This document shows positions 1 through 5,601 of a stretch of DNA of 5,700 bases, in pieces; positions within the stretch are counted from its first letter, which is position 1; every line of letters begins with the position of its first letter. The stretch is from Clostridia bacterium (GTDB taxonomy: Bacteria; Bacillota; Clostridia; Oscillospirales; CAG-272): NCBI GenBank assembly GCA_900753285.1, contig CAADYN010000168.1:1-5700 (forward strand), read 5' to 3'. Under the pieces are notes generated by a model. The model was given only the letters and a program-made list of their open reading frames with translations. It made no database searches and had not been told where the DNA came from. Position numbers and translations under genes: made by a program.

Positions 1-2
1 GA

Positions 3-62
3 GAAATAGCGGAATCTTATCCTATGCAGATTAATGTGGTATATGCGATACGGGCGCAATGA
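3..62 (+). CDS. possible C-terminal fragment of an upstream gene
   Basis: One forward frame is open from the window edge and ends in TGA at 60-62, giving 19 residues that finish VVYAIRAQ. The stop lies only five bases before a strong intrinsic terminator, which is where the last gene of a transcription unit should end. Nothing in so short a tail identifies a family. A second forward frame stops at TAA near 32-34 and could equally be the true one, so this is a placeholder for an upstream + strand gene and not a firm call. Confidence 0.3.
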   Translation, partial: EIAESYPMQINVVYAIRAQ

Positions 63-67
63 AGAAC

Positions 68-117
68 AAAAAACCGAAGCTGATTACGATGGAATTTCGT
101 AAAGCTTCGGTTTTTTT
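68..117 (+). terminator. strong rho-independent terminator
   Basis: CCGAAGCT (74-81) pairs perfectly with AGCTTCGG (103-110). After a two-base GA bulge the stem continues with TTACGA (84-89) pairing with TCGTAA (97-102) around a seven-base loop. Outside the GC-rich part, A68-A73 pairs with T111-T116, and the run of seven T at 111-117 supplies the U-tract. Because the left arm begins with six A, the structure could also work on the other strand. It separates whatever lies upstream from the solute-binding protein gene. Confidence 0.92.
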
Positions 118-239
118 GACTTCTTCAAGCTCGAGCGAGGGGGTTCAAATTACAAGAGTAATTATTATTTTTCTATTGATTGTGTATATTGTTAAATTTT
201 ATAGATTCATTAATAATTCATAAATATTCTCCGGATTTA

Positions 240-248
240 TGATATAAT
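240..248 (+). promoter_or_regulatory. extended -10 promoter for the solute-binding protein gene
   Basis: TGaTATAAT at 240-248 is an exact match to the extended -10 consensus (TGn then TATAAT). The region 16-18 bases upstream (about 219-226) has no good TTGACA match, which fits an extended -10 promoter that depends little on its -35 box. Initiation would fall near 255, leaving a 5' leader of about 65 bases. A weaker alternative lies just upstream: TTGTTA (189-194), 17 bases, then AATAAT (212-217). No clear operator or catabolite-control site was recognised. Confidence 0.6.
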
Positions 249-310
249 ATTATCAACACATGTTACAATCGGCATTAATTAATAGCAAATTCATATAAAA
301 CAATACATAC

Positions 311-315
311 GGAGG
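311..315 (+). promoter_or_regulatory. ribosome binding site that fixes the start at 321
   Basis: GGAGG at 311-315 lies five bases before ATG 321. An in-frame GTG at 315-317 overlaps the Shine-Dalgarno itself and cannot be the start used with it. ATG 321 also gives a normal lipoprotein signal beginning MKKR. Confidence 0.88.
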
Positions 316-320
316 TGCCC

Positions 321-1811
321 ATGAAGAAACGTATCCTTGCGCTGTTCCTCGCTTCAATCATGCTTTGTTCCGCAGCAGCCTGCTCAAACGGTACGGAGAG
401 CCTTGACGACGAAACAATGATAAGCACAACAGCTTCCACTGTCCCCGAAGAAACACAAGCTCCCGAAGCATTGACGCCCACCGAACGCCGAATGCTCATA
501 TCCGATGATCTGCCGGATAAAAAGTTTGACGGACGTTCGTATATTATCGCCGTAGATCCCACAAAGGTATATGAAATTTCCTTTGAAGAGCTGACAGGTG
601 AAGCAACAAACGACGCCGTATACGACAGAAATCTCCGAATCGAAAGCCGTTTTGACGTTAAAATCGAAGCTCTTGAGACTGCCACGCCATACGACAACAT
701 AAAAACAGTCGTTGCGTCCGGCACATATGCATACGACGTCGCGGGATTTGTTAATTATCTTTCCTACACGCCGATCTTAGCCGGAGCCGTTTATAACTGG
801 TGTGATATTCCGTATATTAATCTTGAGAAGCCATGGTACAACCAGCTTGCAAATGATCCCGCGACTATCAACGGAAAGCTCTATGCAATAAACGGCGACC
901 TTTCAATATCCACTCTCCAATATACCTACGGTATGTTCTTCAATTTCAATATCATGGAAAACTACGGATATTCCGGTCAGGATCTCTACGATATGGTATT
1001 TGACGGTAAGTGGACCGTTGACAATATGCAGGCGATCACCACAAAAATCTGGGAGGATACAAACGGCGACGGCATACACGACCGTAATGATATACACGGA
1101 TATTCCGTATTCCTCGGTTTGAATACCACAGACGTATGGCTTGCCGCATTCGATCTTGATCTCATAGACATCCACGACGACGGTACATTTGAAATCACAT
1201 TCTTTAACGAAAAGACCGTAGCGGCGCTTGAAAAGGCGATTGCTCTTTCATACGACGAAAACGGAACCTTCATCAACAAAAAAGACTGGCGTGACGTTCC
1301 GAAAGCCTTCTCCGAAGAAAAAATTGCCATGACTCAGCTCTATTTCGGCGAAACAACGGAATCTCTCGGAAACATGGAAGCAAAATACGGCATTCTTCCG
1401 CTTCCGAAGTTTGACGAAGCGCAGGAGGGCTACTATACAAACGCATGGGATCAGTTCTCCGTTTTCGCAGTTCCGAAGACGATCGCTGATGAGGACAAGG
1501 AAGTCGTCGGTATAGTTTTTGAAGCGCTGAATGCCGAATCCTTTAAAACCGTATATCCGGCATACTACGACAAGGCGTTAAAGAGCCGTTATTCCGCCGA
1601 GCCTGCTACAGCCGAGATTGTTGACATCATTATGGCAGGACGCAAGCTTGAATTCTTGTTCCAGTTCGGAGAATTCACCGCTTCACTTCCGTACCAGTTC
1701 CGTCAGCTTCTTGCAAATAAACAGACTGACGTTGCGTCAACATATAAGAAAATGGAAAAACTTATGAAGAAGACTTTTGGAAAGGTTATCCAGACTTACT
1801 TTGAAGACTGA
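321..1811 (+). CDS. extracellular solute-binding lipoprotein of an ABC transporter (family 1-like, probable sugar binder)
   Basis: This 496-residue protein should be exported, lipid-anchored at Cys21 and capture a solute, most likely a sugar or oligosaccharide, for an ABC importer. The N-terminus has basic residues (KKR), a hydrophobic stretch (about 5-19) and a lipobox-like AAAC ending at Cys21, then a Ser/Thr/Glu/Pro-rich linker to about residue 58. The body has the look of the large family 1 solute-binding proteins of Clostridia: a mature N-lobe start near KKFDGRSY (67-74), aromatic-rich middle segments (Y146-W172, Y201-F209) and a C-terminal helical region. Residues 246-257 (D, N, D, I, D, D at loop positions 1, 3, 5, 7, 9, 12) form an EF-hand-like calcium loop, at bases 1056-1091. 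The gene stands alone: no permease or ATPase is in view and the downstream genes are convergent, so it must work with a transporter encoded elsewhere or beyond the window. The fold class is fairly secure. The substrate is unknown. Confidence 0.85.
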   Translation: MKKRILALFLASIMLCSAAACSNGTESLDDETMISTTASTVPEETQAPEALTPTERRMLISDDLPDKKFDGRSYIIAVDPTKVYEISFEELTGEATNDAVYDRNLRIESRFDVKIEALETATPYDNIKTVVASGTYAYDVAGFVNYLSYTPILAGAVYNWCDIPYINLEKPWYNQLANDPATINGKLYAINGDLSISTLQYTYGMFFNFNIMENYGYSGQDLYDMVFDGKWTVDNMQAITTKIWEDTNGDGIHDRNDIHGYSVFLGLNTTDVWLAAFDLDLIDIHDDGTFEITFFNEKTVAALEKAIALSYDENGTFINKKDWRDVPKAFSEEKIAMTQLYFGETTESLGNMEAKYGILPLPKFDEAQEGYYTNAWDQFSVFAVPKTIADEDKEVVGIVFEALNAESFKTVYPAYYDKALKSRYSAEPATAEIVDIIMAGRKLEFLFQFGEFTASLPYQFRQLLANKQTDVASTYKKMEKLMKKTFGKVIQTYFED

Positions 1812-1865
1812 TAAAATCAATTATTACCCGACACAAGATCAACATTACACCCGATTGCAGGAATA

Positions 1866-1963
1866 TTAGGAAGCCTCTGATTTAAGGTTGTTTTTGCGAT
1901 AAATGCCCCTATGTTTCAGCCTTTTATCGCAAAAATCCGATTAATTCAGAGTATCCTTAGGAA
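1866..1963. repeat. long imperfect palindrome flanked by 7-base direct repeats (MITE-like)
   Basis: The core is a perfect 13-base inverted repeat, TTTTTGCGATAAA (1891-1903) and TTTATCGCAAAAA (1923-1935), with a 19-base spacer. After an unpaired five-base segment on each side, the outer arms CTCTGATTTAA (1875-1885) and TTAATTCAGAG (1941-1951) pair with one mismatch, and AGGA (1868-1871) with TCCT (1954-1957) may extend the stem. TTAGGAA occurs at 1866-1872 and again at 1957-1963, bracketing the hairpin like a target-site duplication. There is no U-tract on either strand, so it is not an ordinary terminator. It encodes nothing. A small non-autonomous transposable element or a repetitive palindromic unit is the best reading. 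An RNA hairpin protecting the 3' end of the upstream transcript is the alternative. Confidence 0.5.
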
Positions 1964-1984
1964 TTCTTAAGCTTTATGCATCAT

Positions 1985-2022
1985 ACTGGCTTCGTTTTTT
2001 CAAGCGGAGTCAGTTTTGTTTT
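1985..2022 (+). terminator. weak terminator-like hairpin after the solute-binding protein gene
   Basis: ACTG-GCTT (1985-1992) can pair with AAGC (2002-2005) and CAGT (2011-2014), leaving a five-base GGAGT bulge on the right arm, followed by TTTGTTTT (2015-2022). It lies about 175 bases past the stop codon of the + strand gene. The bulge weakens the stem, so this is only a candidate. The rest of the 1812-2099 interval shows no open frame, tRNA or other recognisable gene. Confidence 0.3.
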
Positions 2023-2082
2023 AGTCAAAGCGAGGTCTCATCACTGTACGCCTAATAGAAGGGCAGATGAAGCCTATGGCAG

Positions 2083-2106
2083 TAAAATACGCTGTTTTTT
2101 CACAGC
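2083..2106 (-). terminator. possible terminator at the end of the tail operon
   Basis: On the - strand GCTGT (2106-2102) pairs with ACAGC (2095-2091) around a six-base loop, and the stem overlaps the stop codon of the last tail gene. It is followed by GTATTTTA, an interrupted U-tract. With only five pairs it is weak, but no better terminator for the - strand operon is visible between 1812 and 2100. Confidence 0.25.
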
Positions 2107-3116
2107 AAATCCCTCCACCGTAGGGTTTCACCAAAGTAAGGGTATACCGTAACCCGCCCGCCCTCGCATACCGTGTCAACGGAGGTCAGCCGGAGCACCG
2201 TCTTAATCACAAGCTCGCCGTCGCTTACCCCGCATATGTCGCCGAGTGCGTAGTCCTCTCCGTAGTACGGCGGAACTCCCTCTGCCGCTTCTATCGCGAG
2301 AGTTATGCTGACAGGGTACCGCGCTATCTCTTCCTCGCCTTTCTGCCTTAGCGCCTTGCGGTAGTCCTCGTCAGTGTCGTATTTGTCGGGAGATATCTCC
2401 TTCGCGCTTTTGTATACCTCACGCCTGTCTATCGAGTATTTCGACACTACAGATATCGAACCGTCTCCTCCCTCTATGAACGCGAAGTTGTAGTGCTTTC
2501 CCGTCTCCTTTGCGTATTCGAGTGAGATTATGTTCCCGTATGAGGTCGAAAATACCGCCGAGAGCGACTTGTCTTCCCCCTTCACTATCCTGAACTTCGG
2601 CTTCTCGTCCCCCGCGTGCAGCTTTACCTCGTATGACGCGCCGTAGGGTCGGAGAACACCGTACAGCCAGTCCGAGAGCAGATCCCACTCCCACGTCAGT
2701 ACGCATTCGTCGCTTATCACGTCGCTGTTCTCCGCGTCTATCTCAAACGGCATCGAGCGCATGTTGTCCCCGAGTACCCCGAGAGCGCATTCGCTTACAC
2801 TGCCGGACACCTCGCCGCGCCTGTAGACTAAACAGTTTGAGAGAAGTCCCTCGAGAAGCACACCGCGTACCTCGCACTCCCCGTCGTCGCCTGTCGATAT
2901 CTTCACCGTGTCCACTCTTCCGCATTTGCACTCACCCGAGGAGTTAAAGTCCGTTCGGATGTACTCTGCACTGCGCGCGACCTGTGAAAACTTCTTCGGC
3001 AGGTGTATGGTGTAGTTTCCAACCTCGTAGTATTTCTCCTTCCATACCGCGGAGGTGAACTCGTCAATGGGTCCCGCGATGACCTTGTAGTTCATGTTCA
3101 AAAAGTATAGCTCCAT
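2100..3116 (-). CDS. ReqiPepy6 Gp37-like siphovirus tail/baseplate protein
   Basis: This 338-residue protein follows Dit, in the slot where siphoviruses encode the tail-associated or baseplate hub protein. The N-terminus (about residues 20-40) has the W-x(4)-Y-Y-E-x-G-x-Y-x-I-x-L-P pattern typical of the Gp37-like family, followed by a segment about conversion to a beta-rich domain (RVDTVKIS, then GVLLEGLLS near 85-93). The C-terminus ends with an R-L-T-S-V...VTVYPYFGE segment (about 310-330), also usual for the family. By family knowledge it would sit at the tail tip, forming a hub or docking cell-wall-targeting proteins. No peptidase or lysozyme domain is seen and there is no long C-terminal extension, so this is not a full tail lysin. 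The ATG start at 3116 is set by AGGAGG (3121-3126) in the ten-base gap after Dit. It is the last gene of the operon in view. The family call comes from pattern recognition. Confidence 0.75.
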   Translation of the reverse strand: MELYFLNMNYKVIAGPIDEFTSAVWKEKYYEVGNYTIHLPKKFSQVARSAEYIRTDFNSSGECKCGRVDTVKISTGDDGECEVRGVLLEGLLSNCLVYRRGEVSGSVSECALGVLGDNMRSMPFEIDAENSDVISDECVLTWEWDLLSDWLYGVLRPYGASYEVKLHAGDEKPKFRIVKGEDKSLSAVFSTSYGNIISLEYAKETGKHYNFAFIEGGDGSISVVSKYSIDRREVYKSAKEISPDKYDTDEDYRKALRQKGEEEIARYPVSITLAIEAAEGVPPYYGEDYALGDICGVSDGELVIKTVLRLTSVDTVCEGGRVTVYPYFGETLRWRDLL

Positions 3117-3120
3117 TGCC

Positions 3121-3126
3121 CCTCCT
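3121..3126 (-). promoter_or_regulatory. ribosome binding site filling the Dit to Gp37-like gap
   Basis: CCTCCT on the + strand reads AGGAGG on the coding strand, four bases before the ATG at 3116 and immediately after the Dit stop codon. It fixes the start of the Gp37-like gene. Confidence 0.8.
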
Positions 3127-3909
3127 TCATATGCCGCAGTATAACGGTGTGAAGCGCACGTCAGACGTGATGTACTCGCTTCCGCTCTGAGCCGTTATCT
3201 TTACCACCGACGTACCTACGGGAATGGTGAAGAACGTGCTTCCCGCGTCAAATCCGTAGTACGGAGAACCCTTCAGCGTTATCTTCTTCTGCCGCTCCCT
3301 CGTGTCTATTACAAGCGTGTCTCCGTCGGAGAGCGTCACGGGGCATTTCACGTACTTCCCGCCGCAGGATATCGTGGGAGTGACTACCGAGCCGCCCGAC
3401 GCTGATATCGTTGCAACTATGCCGCACGGTACGTCTCCGCCGTTCACGAGAGTTTTGCCGCCGGACGCGTTATCCGTGCCTACCGTCTCGACAGCCCCCT
3501 CGAAGAATATCCCCGGTGCGACAAAGCTCATCTCGCAGTCCACTATTCCGGCGAAGGTGTGGGTCGTAAACTTCACGTCTCCGTATGGGATTGCGCTAAT
3601 CTTGCGGTGTACGCCCTCCGCCGTTACGTCGATTACACAGCCGGACTCGGGATTCATCATCGCCGCGAGCCTGCGTCTGGTTTCGGCAGGATTTTCACCG
3701 CATATCTCCACTTCAAGCGTCAGTATTCGCTCGCCGTATCTGCGCTTTGTGGGATATCCGCCCTCGCCCCATGCGTATGAGGAGAGCTTCACGTCGCAGT
3801 CGGGGGAGTAGAATCCGTCGTGGGAGATAAGGTGCGCGTCGCTTGTCGGAGAAATGATGAATTCTCTCGTGCCGGATGTAATTTTTATATTGTAAGAATT
3901 TGTTATCAT
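3127..3909 (-). CDS. dit: phage distal tail protein (Dit, siphovirus tail family)
   Basis: This 260-residue protein resembles the Dit family (Sipho_tail type), whose hexameric ring joins the tail tube to the baseplate or tip. The N-terminal domain (about 1-130) contains GGYPTKRRYGERILTLEV near residues 50-67, the usual glycine-then-basic loop followed by a strand. It then has a helix-like ETRRRLAAMMNP (76-87) and a strand pair ending in EMSFVAPGIFFEG (126-138), typical for the end of the first Dit domain. Residues about 140-260 are glycine-, threonine- and valine-rich beta sequence consistent with the galectin-like second domain, including DGDTLVIDT and the PYYGF segment. The length is normal for a simple Dit without a carbohydrate-binding insertion. 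The start codon overlaps the tape-measure stop (ATGA, 3906-3909) without a good RBS close by, suggesting translational coupling. Position between the tape measure and the hub protein supports the call. Confidence 0.82.
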   Translation of the reverse strand: MITNSYNIKITSGTREFIISPTSDAHLISHDGFYSPDCDVKLSSYAWGEGGYPTKRRYGERILTLEVEICGENPAETRRRLAAMMNPESGCVIDVTAEGVHRKISAIPYGDVKFTTHTFAGIVDCEMSFVAPGIFFEGAVETVGTDNASGGKTLVNGGDVPCGIVATISASGGSVVTPTISCGGKYVKCPVTLSDGDTLVIDTRERQKKITLKGSPYYGFDAGSTFFTIPVGTSVVKITAQSGSEYITSDVRFTPLYCGI

Positions 3910-4682
3910 GATTGTCTGAATACCGCCTCGCTTTCCTTTCGTATTCTCTTTGCCGTAAGATATGGGGACTGTTCGTTCTCCCTCAGGTAAATGTTCTGCG
4001 TAACGCCGCCTCCGGAGACGGATTCCTTTTGCTTTACGCCTGTGGGATATACCTTCTCCATCGCCGAGCTGACGTAAGACGAGCCGCTCACAATACCCTC
4101 CGCTATTCCGCGGGATATCATAACTCCCACCTCGTCGCGCATCAGTCCGGAGGGTGAGCTTATCCTGTAGTATTCCTTGACAGCTCTCTCCGCGTCGCGT
4201 GCAACTCTTTCTATCGCGCGCACTACCTCGTATCCTGCGGAGAGAATGCCGTCAGCCACGCCGTCCATCATGTTGTAGCCTATCGAATGCCATGCCGAGC
4301 TTCTCATAGCGGACGCGGCGTTGTCGGCGATTCTTCTTGCGGCATTCACTACACTTGCGGCGGAGTAGTCCATTCCACCGGCTACAGATGACACTGCTCC
4401 CGCTCCTGTGTTCGTCCACGGAACAGCGGAAAATGCGGAGGCTGCGTTCTGTGCGAGGGTGTACATGGCGTCGCGTACCCTTGACGAGCTTCTTGTTACA
4501 GCCGCCGCCATCTCTTCAACCGACGTGAGAACCACAGCCGCAAGATTCGCCGACATCACGGGATTTATTAAGGCGTCGCTAAGCCCGTTTCCGAAGGACG
4601 CCATGCGTGTCTCCAGAGACGAGAGCGCGGAGAGGACCGCCGTAGTGTCGAGGGAAACTCCTATTGTTACAGAGCCGTCCAT
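3906..4682 (-). CDS. very short tail tape-measure-like protein
   Basis: This 258-residue protein occupies the tape-measure slot between Gp15 and Dit. Tape-measure proteins line the tail tube and set its length. The N-terminus (DGSVTIGVSLDTTAVLSAL, 2-20) resembles tape-measure N-termini. Residues 174-197 hold the hallmark C-terminal motif of the family, I-S-S-P-S-x-x-M-R-D-E-V-G then R-G-I-A-E-G-I. The middle is Ala/Ser-rich helix with a 42-residue internal duplication (79-120 and 121-162), each copy with a Trp ten residues after a shared NAASA. Usual family members have 600 to well over 1000 residues, so this one appears to lack nearly the whole central rod while keeping both ends. No clear membrane segment is seen. 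ATG 4682 is preceded by AAAGGAA (4692-4698), and an in-frame stop just upstream (4686-4688) rules out an earlier start. It overlaps the Gp15 gene by 16 bases. It could alternatively be a minor tail protein with a tape-measure C-terminal domain. Confidence 0.72.
   Translation of the reverse strand: MDGSVTIGVSLDTTAVLSALSSLETRMASFGNGLSDALINPVMSANLAAVVLTSVEEMAAAVTRSSSRVRDAMYTLAQNAASAFSAVPWTNTGAGAVSSVAGGMDYSAASVVNAARRIADNAASAMRSSAWHSIGYNMMDGVADGILSAGYEVVRAIERVARDAERAVKEYYRISSPSGLMRDEVGVMISRGIAEGIVSGSSYVSSAMEKVYPTGVKQKESVSGGGVTQNIYLRENEQSPYLTAKRIRKESEAVFRQS
4197..4448 (-). repeat. internal 42-residue tandem duplication in the tape-measure-like protein
   Basis: Residues 79-120 and 121-162 align without gaps at a period of exactly 42. 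Both begin NAASA, and both share Trp at unit position 11, Gly at 15, VA-x-G at 22-25, VV-x-A at 33-36 and R-x-A at 39-41, about 15 identities in 42. A more diverged third unit may follow around the I-S-S-P-S motif, where RGIAEGI matches the GVADGI of the second copy. Confidence 0.65.
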
Positions 4683-5221
4683 TGTTCATCATTCCTTTCT
4701 TTTTCTTTGATTCTGACAGCGTTTTTCGCACGTCTTATCTGCCGCCTAAGTTTGTCGTCCTCTATCTCGGAGGTGTCGGTCTGTCTCAGGCGAACCGTCC
4801 TCATCAGCGGCGAGTCGGGCGAGAGGGATTTTAATAATGCCATGAATTTGAACCAGTGCATATGCTCCGTCGTGAGGTCTATGCCGTACTCCGCCAAGAA
4901 TGACGCGAAGATAAGCTCGGAGTCCGCGGCAAAGTCGAATAGCTTCTCACCGTTGTAAGACGCGCCGCTTTTTTCCATGCAAACGCTGTCCTTTTGCAAA
5001 AGAAACGCCGCGAATGCCTTAATAAAATCTTCCCAGTCGTCAAGATTTACGTCTCCCTCGACTACAGCAGACGAGCACAGCTCAGCTTTAAGCCTGCCGT
5101 GGAGGGAAGAGGACAGCACCTCCCACACGACAAGCCATCTTTTGTAGTCCGTGAGTACGCGCACCCTCTTTCCGCCCACTGTAACCTCGCACGGCAGGGG
5201 ATCGCATATGAGCGGTATCAT
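4667..5221 (-). CDS. phage Gp15-family tail assembly protein
   Basis: This 184-residue protein matches the bacteriophage Gp15 family found beside the tape-measure gene in Firmicutes siphophages. The N-terminus has a short beta segment (EVTVGGKRVRVLTDYKRWL, 12-30). An acidic helical centre follows, with FAADSELIFASFLAEYGIDL near 97-116, and then the strongest signature, the aromatic EHMHWFKFMALLKSL at 119-133. The C-terminus (159-177) is strongly basic and helical. Its exact function has not been established for the family. By position it is thought to act as a tail assembly chaperone that cooperates with the tape measure. ATG 5221 overlaps the previous stop as ATGA (5218-5221) and there is no good Shine-Dalgarno close by, so translation is probably coupled. 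The gene's end overlaps the tape-measure start by 16 bases. The family call is firm and the role is inferred. Confidence 0.85.
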   Translation of the reverse strand: MIPLICDPLPCEVTVGGKRVRVLTDYKRWLVVWEVLSSSLHGRLKAELCSSAVVEGDVNLDDWEDFIKAFAAFLLQKDSVCMEKSGASYNGEKLFDFAADSELIFASFLAEYGIDLTTEHMHWFKFMALLKSLSPDSPLMRTVRLRQTDTSEIEDDKLRRQIRRAKNAVRIKEKERNDEQWTAL

Positions 5222-5589
5222 AAAGCGGCAAGCCTTTCAGCAAGCTGAGCCTTTATCTTCTCGCCCGACTCCGCCATGTACGCGATTTCCCCGTCAATGT
5301 AGCAGAGGAACGATGCCAAAGCGCCGGAGAAGGTCATGATGTTGCGCTCGCCGTCGAAAAGCGTCTTTCTTGCGTCCTCGCCGAATATCCTGGCGAAAAA
5401 TCCCTCGATAACCTCGCAGTTTCGGCGGAGCCTGTCGGCAATGTCGCCCCTCTCGCCGTCCTTTGAATATTCTATGTGAGACAGCTCCGATGAGAGACTT
5501 TTTAAAGCGCCGTCTATCTTCTCGTAGCAGTCGGGGTCAAAAACGTCGCAGTAGATTTCCTTGTCCGCGAATTTCCAGATGTGGTTCAT
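5218..5589 (-). CDS. putative tail assembly chaperone, DUF6673-like
   Basis: This small 123-residue helical protein lies between the tail tube and Gp15 genes, the normal slot for the first tail assembly chaperone. The N-terminus (HIWKFADKEIYCDVFDPD, 3-20) matches the pattern of phage DUF6673-like proteins, as does the EGFFARIFGEDARKTLFDG segment near residues 61-79 followed by a helical tail with FLCYIDGEIA. Such proteins are thought to bind the tape measure or tail tube during assembly; this is inferred from gene order. ATG 5589 has an excellent RBS (5595-5600). The stop overlaps the start of the Gp15 gene as ATGA. No slippery heptamer was found near its end, so it probably does not make a frameshifted fusion as the lambda G/GT pair does. 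The family name is given from memory of the pattern. Confidence 0.65.
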   Translation of the reverse strand: MNHIWKFADKEIYCDVFDPDCYEKIDGALKSLSSELSHIEYSKDGERGDIADRLRRNCEVIEGFFARIFGEDARKTLFDGERNIMTFSGALASFLCYIDGEIAYMAESGEKIKAQLAERLAAL

Positions 5590-5594
5590 GTCGT

Positions 5595-5600
5595 CCTCCT
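5595..5600 (-). promoter_or_regulatory. strong ribosome binding site for the chaperone gene
   Basis: The coding strand reads AGGAGG followed by five bases and the ATG at 5589. The whole gap from the tail tube stop is 12 bases, so this site serves re-initiation inside a polycistronic message and is not part of a promoter. Confidence 0.8.
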
Positions 5601-5601
5601 T

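Noticed and set aside
315..320. GTG start two codons upstream of ATG 321 for the solute-binding protein
   Set aside because: The GTG lies inside the Shine-Dalgarno sequence, and ATG 321 has the correct spacing and gives a standard MKKR lipoprotein signal.
249..320. A catabolite-control (cre-like) operator or riboswitch in the 5' leader of the solute-binding gene
   Set aside because: Only short AT-rich palindromes such as ATTAATTAAT are present. No good match to a cre consensus and no riboswitch-like helices were found.
275..724. A 149-residue - strand open frame covering the promoter and the start of the solute-binding gene
   Set aside because: It is antisense to the lipoprotein gene and its composition (Ser/Val-rich) reflects the complement of a real gene.
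1891..1935. The perfect inverted repeat as a transcription terminator
   Set aside because: Neither strand has a run of T after the right arm, and the stem is AT-rich at its base. It fits a palindromic element better.
1812..2099. A tRNA gene or att site marking a phage integration point
   Set aside because: No cloverleaf, T-loop sequence or anticodon arm could be fitted, and the matching att copy would lie outside the window, so no attachment site can be supported.
2633..2947. An Arg-rich 104-residue + strand open frame
   Set aside because: It is antisense to the Gp37-like gene. The extreme Arg/Pro/Ser composition is a codon-shadow effect, and there is no RBS or operon context.
3302..3811. 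A 169-residue + strand open frame opposite the Dit gene
   Set aside because: It lies wholly antisense to a well-supported gene, has no RBS, and its low-complexity Ser/Thr/Pro composition is what a GC-rich antisense frame produces.
3906..4682. A membrane-spanning holin or toxin in place of a tape measure
   Set aside because: No uninterrupted hydrophobic segment is present and the C-terminal I-S-S-P-S-x-x-M-R-D-E-V-G motif is specific to tape-measure-like proteins.
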